DNA of 64,000 nt from an uncultured Candidatus Actinomarina sp. (GCA_902596545.1 CACJUH010000002.1:124001-188000); one strand, 5' to 3'. Counted from the stretch's first letter, positions 1 through 9,350 are shown. The notes: generated by a model not told the origin, from the letters alone. Program-made: numbers and translations.

Positions 1-200
1 AACTAGGTTTCGCATTTCCTAATGGAAGCCCGTTAGTAGATGTTGTTAATCAAGGCCTTGCAGCTATGGAAAAAAGTGGAAAACTTGCAGAAATAAATGC
101 AAAGTTCTTTTCACCAGATTTTACAGTTACTTATGATGATATAGCAGAGTGTGATGAAGACATTCCAGCTGAATATCTTCCTGAGGATTGTGACGTATAA
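1..200 (+). CDS. Amino-acid ABC transporter substrate-binding protein, C-terminal part
   Basis: The 3' end of a gene cut by the window edge; the frame opens at base 3 and gives 65 residues before TAA. The fragment has the end of a type-3 extracellular solute-binding domain: a beta-strand then PNGSPLVDVVNQGL, a helix with MEKSGKLAEIN, and a KFF segment. This matches the C-terminus of polar amino-acid binding proteins, where the last helix follows a G-x-L-x-x-I/L-x-x-K-W/F pattern. The permease gene follows on the same strand after a hairpin, which supports an amino-acid uptake system. The ligand cannot be read from this fragment. Confidence 0.8.
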   Translation, partial: LGFAFPNGSPLVDVVNQGLAAMEKSGKLAEINAKFFSPDFTVTYDDIAECDEDIPAEYLPEDCDV

Positions 201-229
201 ATAAATAATTTATTTATATATAAATTTGT

Positions 230-262
230 AATAGGCACGGAAAACCGTGCCTATTGCTTTAT
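230..262 (+). terminator. Hairpin terminator or attenuator between binding protein and permease
   Basis: An 11-bp perfect stem (230-240 with 245-255) closes on an AAAA loop and is followed by a T-rich tail. It lies 30 bases after the binding-protein stop and 21 bases before the permease start. A partial terminator here would give more binding protein than permease. The T tract is interrupted, so termination is probably incomplete, or the stem protects the upstream mRNA 3' end. Confidence 0.75.
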
Positions 263-276
263 TATTAGAAAAATAG

Positions 277-1032
277 ATGAAAATTAAAAATTTATTCAAA
301 CCTGATAATTGGTGGTTACTGATATTGATTGGGATCATTTCTTGGATGATTTATGTCATCTTTTCTAATCCAGAATATAACAAAGCCTTCAATTTTATTC
401 TTCCTGGTCTTTCCATAACTTTTTTATCAACAATTATTTCATTTGTAATTGCATTATTTTTGGGCTTGATATCAGGAATTGGGCGTATTTCTAAAAATAA
501 AATTGCAAGTACGATTTCCAGAACTTATATAGAATTTATAAGAGGCGTACCTGTTCTGATTTTAATTTTTACTATTGCATTTGTTGTAGTTGTAAGAGGT
601 GCTGAATTCTTCAACATTAATAATGGGAATGTACCTATGCTTGTAAGAGCAATAATTGCCTTATCAGTATTTTACGGTGCATATATTGCTGAAGTCTTTA
701 GAGCTGGTATAGAATCTGTACCTGTAGGTCAGAGAGAGGGTGGGGCATCTCTAGGTTTAACAGACAGGCAAGTTATGAGATTTATAGTCTTACCTCAAGC
801 TTTTAGAAATATGCTTCCAGCTTTAGGAAATGATTTCATATCAATGATGAAAGACTCTTCTTTGTTATCAGTTCTAGCTGTTGAAGATTTAACTTACAGA
901 GGAAGATTGTATTCAGGAAGTACATTTAGATTTGCAGAGACATATCTTGTACTTACTGTTTTATATTTGATAATAACTTTGATACTATCAGGACTACAGA
1001 GAAGGCTTGAGAAAAGACTTGAATCTAAATAA
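277..1032 (+). CDS. Polar amino-acid ABC transporter permease (HisM/GlnP family)
   Basis: A 251-residue inner-membrane permease for polar amino-acid uptake. An N-terminal helix (about 12-30) precedes the HisM-type helices; the last helix is at about 222-240. The cytoplasmic EAA loop is clear around residues 153-180 ([20 protein letters not shown]), which docks onto the ATPase. The upstream binding-protein fragment belongs to the same system. No ATPase gene follows, so it must lie upstream of the window or elsewhere. The last 26 bases overlap xerC. The ligand cannot be deduced. Confidence 0.88.
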   Translation: MKIKNLFKPDNWWLLILIGIISWMIYVIFSNPEYNKAFNFILPGLSITFLSTIISFVIALFLGLISGIGRISKNKIASTISRTYIEFIRGVPVLILIFTIAFVVVVRGAEFFNINNGNVPMLVRAIIALSVFYGAYIAEVFRAGIESVPVGQREGGASLGLTDRQVMRFIVLPQAFRNMLPALGNDFISMMKDSSLLSVLAVEDLTYRGRLYSGSTFRFAETYLVLTVLYLIITLILSGLQRRLEKRLESK

Positions 1033-1876
1033 TCAATCAGATAGAAACAAAGTACTTGAAGAATATTTAATCTATATCAATAATGTGAAAAATTATTCAC
1101 AAAATACAATCAAATCATACAACTCTGACATAAAACATTATTTTGAAAATACAGAAAGTGTTGGAGAATTCTCGAGTTATCTAAAACATTTAAACAAGAA
1201 TAAATATTCAAAGACTTCTATTAATCGTAAAATCACTTCAATCAGGACTTTCTTATCTTGGGCTGTTGACAATAATTACTTTAATCAAAACCAAATAAAA
1301 ATTGTAAACAATTTAAAAGTTGAGAAAAAACTGCCAAATGTTTTAACTTCATCATATATAAATAGACTCCTAGACAATCTTCCTGAATCTTCTGAAAAAG
1401 ATATAAGAGATAAAGCAATTTTAGAATTAATGTATTCATCTGGTCTGAGAGTCAGTGAAGTTTCAAATTTAACTTCAAACAGTATTAACAAAAATAATTC
1501 TATAAGAGTTTTAGGTAAGGGGAGTAAAGAAAGAGTTTTACCTATGACCAAAAGAGCATATGTTAGTACAAAAAAATATATTGAGACTTCAAGGCCAAAA
1601 TTTGAGAATGATAAGTCAAAAAATTATCTTTTTCTTGGTGTAAGAGGAGGTCAATTAAGCGACAGAGAAATTAGAAGGATCGTTAAATTTAGAACTGGAA
1701 CATTTCCACATAGCATTAGGCATACTTTTGCAACACATTTATTAGAGGGCGGTGCTGATTTGAGAATAGTTCAAGAACTACTTGGTCACAACGACCCTAG
1801 TACAACACAAATTTATACTCATGTATCTAAAAAGCAACTCCAAAAAAAATACAAACAATCTCATCCGAGGGGTTGA
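1007..1876 (+). CDS. xerC: Tyrosine recombinase XerC/XerD type
   Basis: A 289-residue site-specific recombinase expected to resolve chromosome dimers at dif with a partner Xer protein. The N-terminal SAM-like core-binding domain is at about 14-90 and the catalytic domain at about 110-280. The catalytic set is complete: Arg148 (GLRVSE), Lys171, His235 and Arg238 ([10 protein letters not shown]), His261 ([11 protein letters not shown]) and nucleophile Tyr270 (IYTHV). The start is TTG at 1007, inside the permease gene; an in-frame TTG at 1019 is an alternative. Its position before rpsB matches the common actinobacterial order. XerC and XerD cannot be separated with certainty from sequence alone. 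Confidence 0.88.
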   Translation: MRKDLNLNNQSDRNKVLEEYLIYINNVKNYSQNTIKSYNSDIKHYFENTESVGEFSSYLKHLNKNKYSKTSINRKITSIRTFLSWAVDNNYFNQNQIKIVNNLKVEKKLPNVLTSSYINRLLDNLPESSEKDIRDKAILELMYSSGLRVSEVSNLTSNSINKNNSIRVLGKGSKERVLPMTKRAYVSTKKYIETSRPKFENDKSKNYLFLGVRGGQLSDREIRRIVKFRTGTFPHSIRHTFATHLLEGGADLRIVQELLGHNDPSTTQIYTHVSKKQLQKKYKQSHPRG

Positions 1877-1917
1877 ATAATATCTTTTTGATATTAGAAT
1901 TCAAATGAAAATAGACA

Positions 1918-1978
1918 CCATATTTGCAAGTTTCCTTGGTGAACGAAAGTTTGGAAACCGCTTAGGCAAGGAATATGG
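1918..1978 (+). promoter_or_regulatory. Candidate structured leader RNA of rpsB-tsf
   Basis: The 126 bases between xerC and rpsB hold nested complementary arms. Bases 1918-1923 (CCATAT) pair with 1973-1978, and directly inside, 1933-1938 (TCCTTG) pair with 1967-1972, so the two helices can stack on one side. A competing 6-bp helix pairs 1930-1935 with 1953-1958 and cannot form at the same time as the second helix. The element ends 12 bases before the rpsB Shine-Dalgarno sequence. Leaders regulating S2 operons are known in other bacteria; whether this belongs to any described family is not established here. A small hairpin at 1878-1896 lies just upstream. Confidence 0.4.
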
Positions 1979-2002
1979 GATGTATTAACCAAAGGAGAAA
2001 TA

Positions 2003-2713
2003 TTGAGTACAACAATGAAAGACCTGCTTGAAGCGGGCGTACATTTTGGTCATCAAACACAAAGATGGAATCCCAAAATGGATAAATTTATCTACGGAGC
2101 TAAAAGTGGTATTCACATTTTAGATCTCAGAATCACTTATGACGCTATTGAACAAGCTCAGGAATATGTACAAAAGTTAGTTGCAAATAGTGGAAAAGTT
2201 TTATTTGTAGGAACTAAACCACAGGCTCAACAAGTAATTGAAGATCAAGCAATTCGAGCTGGCATGCCTTATGTGAATTTTAGATGGTTGGGTGGTATGC
2301 TCACAAATTTTAAAACAATTATAAAACGGGTAGTTTATCTAAAGGAATTAAAATCTTTAGAGTCTTCAGGTGAAATAAACGCATATACAAAATCTGAAAG
2401 ATTAAGGATTAAAAGAGAAATCGAAAAACTTACTAAATCAATTGGAGGAATTGTAAATTTAAACAAACTTCCGGATGCAATTTTTGTCGTAGATCTCTCA
2501 AATGAATCTACAGCAATTACTGAAGCTCAAAAATTAGGCATTCCAGTTATTGGTTTAGCAGACTCAAATGTAAATCCTGAAGGAGTTGAAATTGTTATAC
2601 CTGGTAATGACGATGCAATTAGATCAATCGAGTTAATTGCTTCAGCAATTGCTGACGCTTGTCTTAAAGGTTCAGGAAAAAGAAGTGAAGTTGAGAATAA
2701 GGAGAAAGAATAA
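2003..2713 (+). CDS. rpsB: 30S ribosomal protein S2
   Basis: A 236-residue S2 protein, close to the usual bacterial length. It begins with the hallmark segment LLEAGVHFGHQTQRWNPKM and has the central FRWLGGMLTNFKT and late GIPVIGLADSNVNPEGVE segments. The start is TTG at 2003, chosen because a strong Shine-Dalgarno sequence (AAAGGAG, 1991-1997) sits five bases upstream and the reading agrees with the family N-terminus. The gene overlaps tsf by one base (TAATG), so translation is likely coupled. S2 assembles late on the small subunit with S1. The structured leader upstream may regulate it. Confidence 0.96.
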   Translation: MSTTMKDLLEAGVHFGHQTQRWNPKMDKFIYGAKSGIHILDLRITYDAIEQAQEYVQKLVANSGKVLFVGTKPQAQQVIEDQAIRAGMPYVNFRWLGGMLTNFKTIIKRVVYLKELKSLESSGEINAYTKSERLRIKREIEKLTKSIGGIVNLNKLPDAIFVVDLSNESTAITEAQKLGIPVIGLADSNVNPEGVEIVIPGNDDAIRSIELIASAIADACLKGSGKRSEVENKEKE

Positions 2714-3321
2714 TGTCAATTTCAGCAGCTGATGTAAAAAAACTACGTGATATGACTGGTGCTGGAATGATGGATGCCAAAAAAGCTCTGTCTGAAAGCA
2801 ATGGAGATTTTGATAATGCAGTTAAGTATCTTAGAGAAAAAGGCTTAGCAGACTCGAAAAAAAGAGCTGATAAAGAAGCCAACCAAGGAACTATTGGTGA
2901 CTATATACACTTTCAACAGGATAGAGCTGTTGCTGGTGTACTAGTCGAACTTGCATGTGAAACAGATTTTGTTGCTAAATCAGATGAATTTAAAAACGTT
3001 GCTAAGCAAGTAGCTATGCATATAGCAGCTCTAAAACCTGAATTTTTAGATGTTGAAGATGTTCCATCAGAAAGAATTGAGGAAGAAAAAGAAATTATTA
3101 AAAAGCAATCCGAAAATGAAGGAAAGCCAGCAGATGTTATAACAAAGATTGTTGATGGAAAAATTTCATCTTTTTACAAAGATTATGTTTTGAATGAACA
3201 AACATTTTGCAATCCAGAATTTTATGAGGGTCAAGTTGGTACAATGATTGAAGAGCTATCTGGAAAATTAGGTGAAAAAATTTACATTAAGAAATTTTCG
3301 AGAATTGAGGTTGGTACTTAA
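2713..3321 (+). CDS. tsf: Elongation factor Ts
   Basis: A 202-residue EF-Ts, the guanine-nucleotide exchange factor for EF-Tu. The N-terminal UBA-like domain carries LRDMTGAGMMDAKKAL, and the core has ETDFVAKSDEF with the TDFV motif that contacts EF-Tu. It is much shorter than the roughly 283-residue enterobacterial protein, resembling short forms with a single core dimerisation subdomain. It is translationally coupled to rpsB (TAATG) with its own Shine-Dalgarno (AAGGAG at about 2699). pyrH follows two bases after its stop. Confidence 0.95.
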   Translation: MSISAADVKKLRDMTGAGMMDAKKALSESNGDFDNAVKYLREKGLADSKKRADKEANQGTIGDYIHFQQDRAVAGVLVELACETDFVAKSDEFKNVAKQVAMHIAALKPEFLDVEDVPSERIEEEKEIIKKQSENEGKPADVITKIVDGKISSFYKDYVLNEQTFCNPEFYEGQVGTMIEELSGKLGEKIYIKKFSRIEVGT

Positions 3322-3323
3322 TA

Positions 3324-4025
3324 ATGATTAGGGTTCTACTAAAACTTTCTGGAGAATCCTTTTCTAATCCTGAAACTAATTTTGGAATTGAACCAAAGGT
3401 AATTGAAAGAATCGCTTCTGAGATAACAGCAGCTAATAATGAGAATATTCAAATAGGTGTTGTTGTAGGCGGTGGTAACTTTTTTAGAGGCGTACAAGAA
3501 TCTGCAAAAAACATGGCACAAGCAAATGCAGATTACATGGGAATGTTAGCAACAGTTATAAATGCTGTTGCTTTAAAAGATGCTTTAGACAAGAACGGTA
3601 CACAAACGCGAGTCCAATCCGCTATAACCATGACAGCTGTTGCAGAACCTTATATTAGACTTCGAGCAATAAGGCATCTTGAAAAAGGTAGAGTTGTTAT
3701 TTTTGCAGCAGGTACAGGTAACCCATATTTTACAACTGACACAGCGGCTTCACTTCGAGCAGCAGAAATAGATGCGGATTTAATGTTGAAATCAACCAGA
3801 GTTGAAGGTGTTTTCGATAAAGATCCAGAAGTTGAAGAGCAAGCTGAGCTTTATAATGAAATTTCATATAAAGATGTGGTCTCAAGCAAATTAAAAGTTA
3901 TGGATTTAACTGCTATAACACTATGTGAAGAAAACGAAATGCCCATAAGAGTATTTGATGGTACTAAAGAACAAAATATTTACAAAGCCCTTACAGGTGA
4001 GAAACTGGGAACTTTAATACAATAA
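3324..4025 (+). CDS. pyrH: UMP kinase
   Basis: A 233-residue amino-acid-kinase-fold UMP kinase that converts UMP and ATP to UDP and ADP in pyrimidine nucleotide synthesis. Recognisable segments are LLKLSGESF at the start, VVVGGGNFFRG, MGMLATVINAVALKDAL, the uridylate-binding FAAGTGNPYFTTDTAA and MDLTAITLCEEN. The start lies two bases after tsf, and its stop shares one base with the frr start (TAATG). The rpsB-tsf-pyrH-frr order is conserved across many bacteria. Bacterial UMP kinases are commonly feedback-regulated by GTP and UTP. Confidence 0.95.
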   Translation: MIRVLLKLSGESFSNPETNFGIEPKVIERIASEITAANNENIQIGVVVGGGNFFRGVQESAKNMAQANADYMGMLATVINAVALKDALDKNGTQTRVQSAITMTAVAEPYIRLRAIRHLEKGRVVIFAAGTGNPYFTTDTAASLRAAEIDADLMLKSTRVEGVFDKDPEVEEQAELYNEISYKDVVSSKLKVMDLTAITLCEENEMPIRVFDGTKEQNIYKALTGEKLGTLIQ

Positions 4026-4576
4026 TGAGCGAAATACTAATAAAAGATATTGAGCAAAAGATGATTAATTCAATAAATCACTTGGTAGATGAATTTTCAA
4101 CGATCAGAACCGGCAGAGCAAATCCATCACTAGTCGATAAATTAAATGTAGAATACTACGGAACTAAGACACCACTTCAGCAATTAGCAACTATATCAGT
4201 ACCAGATCCAAAGTTATTAGTCATACAACCTTTTGACAAAACAGCTCTAGAAGAAATTGAAAAATCAGTTTTAAATGCAGATATTGGTTTAAATCCAACA
4301 AATGATGGAGAAGTAATTCGTATACCAATACCACCTTTATCAGAAGAAAGAAGAAAAGAACTTGGTAAAGTAGCTTCTAAATCATCAGAAGATGCAAAAG
4401 TTTCAATACGATCACACAGAAGATTTGGCATAGATGAAATTTCCAAATTAAAAGATGAAAATTCTGCTGATGAGATAAAAAGACTGGAATCAAAAGTACA
4501 AGAGTTAACTGATAAGTATGTAAATAAAATTGATGAATTACTTTTGGTAAAGCAAAATGAATTACTTGAGGTTTAA
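4025..4576 (+). CDS. frr: Ribosome recycling factor
   Basis: A 183-residue RRF, normal length, which with EF-G splits post-termination ribosomes. It shows the family pattern TIRTGRANPSLVDKLNVEYY near residues 26-46, followed by LLVIQPFDKTALEEIEK and IRIPIPPLSEERRKEL. Domain I is the long three-helix bundle at the two ends and domain II is the central beta part. Its start codon overlaps the pyrH stop, and its last 20 bases overlap cdsA. Confidence 0.95.
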   Translation: MSEILIKDIEQKMINSINHLVDEFSTIRTGRANPSLVDKLNVEYYGTKTPLQQLATISVPDPKLLVIQPFDKTALEEIEKSVLNADIGLNPTNDGEVIRIPIPPLSEERRKELGKVASKSSEDAKVSIRSHRRFGIDEISKLKDENSADEIKRLESKVQELTDKYVNKIDELLLVKQNELLEV

Positions 4577-5474
4577 AAAATTATTTCAATCAGATAATGA
4601 TGGTACGTTTTGGCCTGGATACATTGAGCTTCCCGATGAAAATGATTCATCTCAGATAAGCAAAGACCAAGAAAATCCTTCATTTTTCTCATCGAATCCA
4701 AGAGTTGTGACTGGTTTAGCATTGATAATTATTGTTGCTGCAATGTTTATCAATAAAACTTCAGCACTAATTTTGTTGGTTATCGTTGGTCTTCTTGCTA
4801 CTAAAGAATGGTTTGATATGTTCGAATATGAAACAATACTTCCCTATCCGTTACTACTATATGCAGCTCTTGCTCCATTGTTTGTGGCATATTTTTTTGG
4901 TTTAAACAATTTTCACATTCCATATTTAATTTTTCCTATAGGTGTGATTGTTTATACAGGAACTTTTGTAAATTATGAAGTCTATGATAAATTCGGAAGC
5001 TCATTTTTGTTTCTTATTTGGTTTGGAACAGGTTTAGCTTCAATTGGCTATTTTTTAAATAATTTTGGGCCATTATTTACTTTTCTTTTATTAATTTCAA
5101 TATCAATTAATGATGTTGCTGCTTATGAGTTTGGTAGGCGATATGGTAAAAGAAAGCTTTCAGAAAGCATATCACCTAACAAAACAGTAGAGGGCTTTGC
5201 AGCTGGATTATTTGTTGGATCTATTTTTGTTTTCTTTGTTTTAAATTATTTTTTAACTGTTACCTTAACGCAAAAAATTTTAATTTCTATTTTATTTGTT
5301 TTATTTGGAACTTTAGGAGATTTGTTCGAATCAAAAATTAAACGATCTATTGAACTTAAAGACACAAGCTCTTTGTTGCCTGGTCATGGTGGTGTACTTG
5401 ATAGAATTGATTCACAATTATTAAGTTTTCCTACGCTTGTTCTATTCGTCCATTTTTTAGATTTAATCCAATAA
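4557..5474 (+). CDS. cdsA: Phosphatidate cytidylyltransferase (CDP-diglyceride synthase)
   Basis: A 305-residue membrane enzyme that makes CDP-diacylglycerol from phosphatidic acid and CTP, the entry point to phosphatidylglycerol and cardiolipin. About 45 hydrophilic residues precede a series of hydrophobic helices. The C-terminal family signature is present: GTLGDLFESKIKRSIELKD followed by PGHGGVLDRIDS, which carries the metal- and substrate-binding acidic residues. The start at 4557 lies inside frr (20-base overlap); no better start is seen before the first membrane helix. rseP follows after 16 bases; dxr, often found here, is missing. Confidence 0.92.
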   Translation: MNYLRFKKLFQSDNDGTFWPGYIELPDENDSSQISKDQENPSFFSSNPRVVTGLALIIIVAAMFINKTSALILLVIVGLLATKEWFDMFEYETILPYPLLLYAALAPLFVAYFFGLNNFHIPYLIFPIGVIVYTGTFVNYEVYDKFGSSFLFLIWFGTGLASIGYFLNNFGPLFTFLLLISISINDVAAYEFGRRYGKRKLSESISPNKTVEGFAAGLFVGSIFVFFVLNYFLTVTLTQKILISILFVLFGTLGDLFESKIKRSIELKDTSSLLPGHGGVLDRIDSQLLSFPTLVLFVHFLDLIQ

Positions 5475-5490
5475 GTGTAATAATTAATAT

Positions 5491-6594
5491 ATGAACGCTA
5501 TTTTAACTATATTATTACTTACTTTGTTTGTAGTACTTCATGAGTTTGGTCATTACATATCAGCAAGAAGATCTAAAATTGCAGTATCTGAATTTTTTGT
5601 TGGTTTTGGACCAAAACTATTCTCTTTCAAAAGAAACAATACTGAATATGGCTTAAAGGCTATTTTGCTGGGTGGATACGTAAAGATACCAGGAATGGAT
5701 GAAAACGAACCTGTATCAGATTATAAAAGTGACGAATTGTTTCATACTGCATCTTGGACTAAAAAGCTTTATATTGCCTCTTCTGGAATATTGGTCAATT
5801 TTTTTCTTGCTTGGATAATTTTATTTTCTATATTTGCTTTTTATGGGATAGATCAACCAACATTAAAAATAGCTACCATTGGAGATTCGATAACTGACCC
5901 AAATGATGATGCACCATCTAAAAAAGCAGGTTTGTTGCCAGGAGACATAATTTATTCATTTAATGGTTCAGAAGTCCAAAGTTGGGAAGAGTTAGTTTCA
6001 ATTATCGAGGTGAATCCTGAAAAAAATGTTTCTATAGGATATATTCGTAATTCCCAAATGTACTTAACTACAACTACATTAGAGTCAAGGATTTTTAACA
6101 ATGAACCCACAGGTTACTTAGGGGTCTCACCGGTACTAGAAAGGCAAACTCTAGGTTTGCTACAAGCTATACCTGCAACAACACTTATTGAGATTGATAT
6201 GACTAAAGCAGCAATAAAAGGAATATTTACTTTATTCAATCCATCAACTCTTGAAGCTTTACTTGGTACTTATACTGGTGAAGAGGTTCCTGATGAAGTA
6301 AGACCATTGAGTCCAATTGGTTTAGCTCAAGCAGGAAATCAAATTGCTGAGGGAGGCTACGTAAATTTATTTAGCTTACTCGCTTTTGTTAATATCTTTT
6401 TAGCTGTTTTTAATTCGATACCGTTAGTTCCATTAGATGGTGGAAGAATTGTCTTAGCATTATATGAAGGAATAACAGGTAAAAAAATAGAGGATAAAAA
6501 ATTATATCCAATAGCTGCTGTTGTAATTTTTATCTTTGTATTCTTAGGGATAACAGCATTTTATCTTGATATTACGCAGCCAATAAGATTATGA
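5491..6594 (+). CDS. rseP: Site-2 protease RseP/RasP-type membrane metalloprotease
   Basis: A 367-residue intramembrane zinc protease. The zinc motif HEFGH is at residues 17-21 in the first membrane helix, and the third metal ligand is in the C-terminal NSIPLVPLDGGRIVLAL helix (the N-x-x-P-x-x-x-x-D-G motif). One PDZ domain lies between (about residues 120-210, with SKKAGLLPGDIIYSFNG). Such enzymes cut anti-sigma factors and signal-peptide remnants inside the membrane. It sits between cdsA and ispG and overlaps ispG by four bases (ATGA). The specific substrate is unknown. Confidence 0.92.
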   Translation: MNAILTILLLTLFVVLHEFGHYISARRSKIAVSEFFVGFGPKLFSFKRNNTEYGLKAILLGGYVKIPGMDENEPVSDYKSDELFHTASWTKKLYIASSGILVNFFLAWIILFSIFAFYGIDQPTLKIATIGDSITDPNDDAPSKKAGLLPGDIIYSFNGSEVQSWEELVSIIEVNPEKNVSIGYIRNSQMYLTTTTLESRIFNNEPTGYLGVSPVLERQTLGLLQAIPATTLIEIDMTKAAIKGIFTLFNPSTLEALLGTYTGEEVPDEVRPLSPIGLAQAGNQIAEGGYVNLFSLLAFVNIFLAVFNSIPLVPLDGGRIVLALYEGITGKKIEDKKLYPIAAVVIFIFVFLGITAFYLDITQPIRL

Positions 6595-7814
6595 AATTTA
6601 ATAGAAGAAAAACTCGGCAAATTCAAATAGGTAAAGTTGGTATTGGATCAGATTTCCCTGTATCTGTTCAATCTATGACTACAACAAAAACCAAAGATGT
6701 AGAATCTACGCTTTCACAGATTTATGAACTAGCAGCTAATGGTGCAGATATAGTAAGAGTAACATGTAATGAAGTAGATGCTGCTACAGGGTTGGTTGAA
6801 ATCACACAAAGAAGCCCAGTTCCAATAGTTGCTGATGTACACTTTCAATACAAACTCGCACTTGCAGCTATTGATGCTGGTGTCAATGGCTTAAGACTTA
6901 ACCCAGGAAATATTAGAAAAGAACAACAGATTAAAGAAGTAGCCAAGGAAGCTTTGTCAGCTAACATACCAATAAGGATTGGTGTTAATGGTGGTTCTCT
7001 TGACAAAGATTTGCTTGAGAAATATGGTGATGCTACACCTGAAGCTCTAGTTGAATCTGCATTAAAAGAATTAAAGTACTTAGAAGATGTTGGGTTCTAT
7101 GATATAAAAATATCAGTAAAGCACTCAAATGTACCATTGATGATTGAGTCCTATCGTTTATTAGCTGAAAAAGTTGATTATCCTCTACATCTTGGTGTTA
7201 CAGAAGCTGGACCGCTACCTGGCGGATTAATAAAATCAACTGCAGGAATTGGAACATTATTAAGTGAAGGTATCGGTGATACGATTCGTTATTCCTTGAC
7301 GACTGATCCAGTTGAAGAAGCAAAAAGTGGCCGAGCATTATTAGAGTATCTTGGCCTAAGGGAAAGAAACTCATTAGATCTTATTGCATGTCCAAGTTGT
7401 GGTAGAGCAGAGGTTGATGTAATTAAAGTTGCTGAAGAGGCTCAAAATGTTCTAGATAATGAAAACATTCCATTACAAGTTGCTGTTATGGGTTGTGTTG
7501 TAAATGGTCCTGGTGAAGCTAGATCTGCAGATTTAGGTATTGCAGCTGGCAAAAATAAAGGGCACTTATTTATAAAAGGTGAAGTTGTAAGAGTTGTTAA
7601 TGAAAAAGAAATGGTCGATGCTCTTCTAAAAGAAGCCAGGTTAATAGTTGAAGAGGGTATAGAAGCTAGGCTTGCAGCTGCAGATAAAAATGCACCTGAA
7701 ATAGCCCAAAAAGATGTAAATGAGCTTATAAATTCTCAAGGAGATATAAACAACTTCTTGGAAAGAAAAAAATCAGTTGTCGAGATATCTTCAAATACTG
7801 ATATTGAAAATTAA
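6591..7814 (+). CDS. ispG: 4-hydroxy-3-methylbut-2-en-1-yl diphosphate synthase
   Basis: A 407-residue IspG (GcpE), the iron-sulfur enzyme of the MEP isoprenoid pathway that converts MEcPP to HMBPP. The N-terminal TIM-barrel has RVTCNEVDAATGLVEI and VADVHFQYKLAL. The C-terminal [4Fe-4S] domain has the cysteine motifs ACPSCGRAEVDV and MGCVVNGPGEARSADLG, with three cysteines and a downstream glutamate as cluster ligands. It overlaps rseP by four bases. The two-domain form without the plant-type insertion fits a bacterial enzyme. dxr, often next to rseP, must be elsewhere. Confidence 0.95.
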   Translation: MKFNRRKTRQIQIGKVGIGSDFPVSVQSMTTTKTKDVESTLSQIYELAANGADIVRVTCNEVDAATGLVEITQRSPVPIVADVHFQYKLALAAIDAGVNGLRLNPGNIRKEQQIKEVAKEALSANIPIRIGVNGGSLDKDLLEKYGDATPEALVESALKELKYLEDVGFYDIKISVKHSNVPLMIESYRLLAEKVDYPLHLGVTEAGPLPGGLIKSTAGIGTLLSEGIGDTIRYSLTTDPVEEAKSGRALLEYLGLRERNSLDLIACPSCGRAEVDVIKVAEEAQNVLDNENIPLQVAVMGCVVNGPGEARSADLGIAAGKNKGHLFIKGEVVRVVNEKEMVDALLKEARLIVEEGIEARLAAADKNAPEIAQKDVNELINSQGDINNFLERKKSVVEISSNTDIEN

Positions 7815-7832
7815 AACCTTTAATATATAGTC

Positions 7833-9263
7833 ATGGTTGAAAAAATAACACCTATGTCGAAAGACTTCAACGAGTGGTACACTGACATAATTCAACAAGC
7901 ACAATTAGCTGACTATTCTCCTGTAAAAGGAACGATGGTAATAAGACCATATGGTTACTCTCTTTGGGAAGGAGTTCAAGCCTACCTAGATAAAAAATTT
8001 AAAGAAACAGGTCATGAAAATGCATATTTCCCACTTTTTATTCCCAATTCCTTTATTCAAAAAGAGGCAGAGCATGTTGAAGGTTTTTCTCCTGAATTAG
8101 CTACGGTCACACATGCTGGCGGAAAAGAGCTTGAAGAACCTTTAGTCGTAAGACCAACATCTGAGACAATTATTAATCATATGTTTGCAAAATGGATTAA
8201 AAGCCATAGAGATTTACCAATGTTAATTAACCAGTGGGCAAATGTTGTTAGATGGGAAATGAGAACGCGATTATTCCTAAGAACTTCAGAGTTTCTCTGG
8301 CAAGAAGGTCATACTGCACACAAAACTCAAGAAGAAGCAACAAGTGAAGCTTTGCAAATGTTAGACATATATGCTGAATTTGCAGAAAATGCAGCCGGCG
8401 TTTCTGTTGTTAAAGGTATCAAGTCTGCTAATGAAAGATTTGCTGGTGCTACTACTACTTATTCGATCGAAGCAATGATGAAAGATAAGAAAGCATTGCA
8501 AGCAGGTACATCACATGAGTTAGGACAGAATTTTTCAAAGGCTTTTGAAATTCAATATTCTGATGAAAACAATGAGTTACAACATCCATTTCAAACTAGC
8601 TGGGGTGTTAGTACTCGTTTAATAGGTATGATTATTATGGCTCATGGTGATGATAAAGGATTACAACTCCCACCCAAATTAGCACCTACTCAATCAGTCC
8701 TTATTCCAATAATTCCTAATGAGGATAGTAAATCAGTTGTATTAGAAACTGTTAATAAATTACACGAAGAATTGCGTGAAAGTTATCGAATAAAAATTGA
8801 TGATAGAGATAATATTTCACCAGGTTTTAAGTTCAATGAATGGGAATTAAAAGGAGTACCATTAAGAATTGAAATTGGGCCTAAAGATATAGAAAAAAAT
8901 TCTGTAGTTTTCTCTAGAAGAGATGGTGTTGATGGCAAGAACTCCGTATCAATAAATGAAGTATCTCAGAAATTAAAAGACAATTTAGACGACATCCAAT
9001 CTAACTTACTAGAGACCTCAAAGAATTTTAGAAAAGACAATACAATCCATGTAGACAGTAAAGCTGAACTAATTGATACTTTGAATTCAACTCCAGGTTT
9101 TGTTACATGTTATTGGGATGAAAATACTTCTGATGAGATTGAAATTAAAGATTTAACCAAAGCTACACTCAGATGCTATCTCTTGGATAATGAAGGTTCT
9201 GCCAAAGCTGTAAACAATGAGTCTGTTGAGGGTAAAAAGGCAATTTTTTCTAAAGCATATTAA
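7833..9263 (+). CDS. proS: Prolyl-tRNA synthetase (short archaeal/eukaryote-like type)
   Basis: A 476-residue class II synthetase charging tRNA-Pro. The catalytic core shows DYSPVKGTMVIRPYG, motif 2 around QWANVVRWEMRTRLFLRTSEFLWQEGHTAH (8235-8325), and motif 3 near TSWGVSTRLIGMIIMAHGDD. The anticodon-binding domain follows, and the C-terminus ends in a Tyr residue. It lacks the roughly 180-residue editing insertion of the long bacterial form, so it belongs to the archaeal/eukaryote-like group found in some bacteria. It follows ispG after 18 bases. Confidence 0.93.
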   Translation: MVEKITPMSKDFNEWYTDIIQQAQLADYSPVKGTMVIRPYGYSLWEGVQAYLDKKFKETGHENAYFPLFIPNSFIQKEAEHVEGFSPELATVTHAGGKELEEPLVVRPTSETIINHMFAKWIKSHRDLPMLINQWANVVRWEMRTRLFLRTSEFLWQEGHTAHKTQEEATSEALQMLDIYAEFAENAAGVSVVKGIKSANERFAGATTTYSIEAMMKDKKALQAGTSHELGQNFSKAFEIQYSDENNELQHPFQTSWGVSTRLIGMIIMAHGDDKGLQLPPKLAPTQSVLIPIIPNEDSKSVVLETVNKLHEELRESYRIKIDDRDNISPGFKFNEWELKGVPLRIEIGPKDIEKNSVVFSRRDGVDGKNSVSINEVSQKLKDNLDDIQSNLLETSKNFRKDNTIHVDSKAELIDTLNSTPGFVTCYWDENTSDEIEIKDLTKATLRCYLLDNEGSAKAVNNESVEGKKAIFSKAY

Positions 9264-9325
9264 AAAAGGCTTTAAATAAACTCCAATGTTTGTTACAATT
9301 ACTTAGAGACAATTTAACTATGTAT

Positions 9326-9350
9326 AGTGGGTTTCAAGCCCGCTTTTTTT
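9326..9350 (+). terminator. Hairpin plus T-run in the rimP-nusA leader
   Basis: A 7-bp stem (9326-9332 with 9338-9344, including G-T pairs) with a five-base loop is followed by seven Ts, the form of an intrinsic terminator. It ends seven bases before the rimP Shine-Dalgarno (GGAGG at 9357-9361), so it can either end proS transcripts or act as an attenuator for rimP-nusA-infB. In Bacillus subtilis the ylxS-nusA operon is controlled by NusA-dependent termination in its leader. A similar role here is an inference from position. Confidence 0.7.

Noticed and set aside
1878-1896. Terminator after xerC
   Set aside because: The TAATATC/GATATTA hairpin is weak, AT-only except for one G-C pair, and lacks a trailing T-run.
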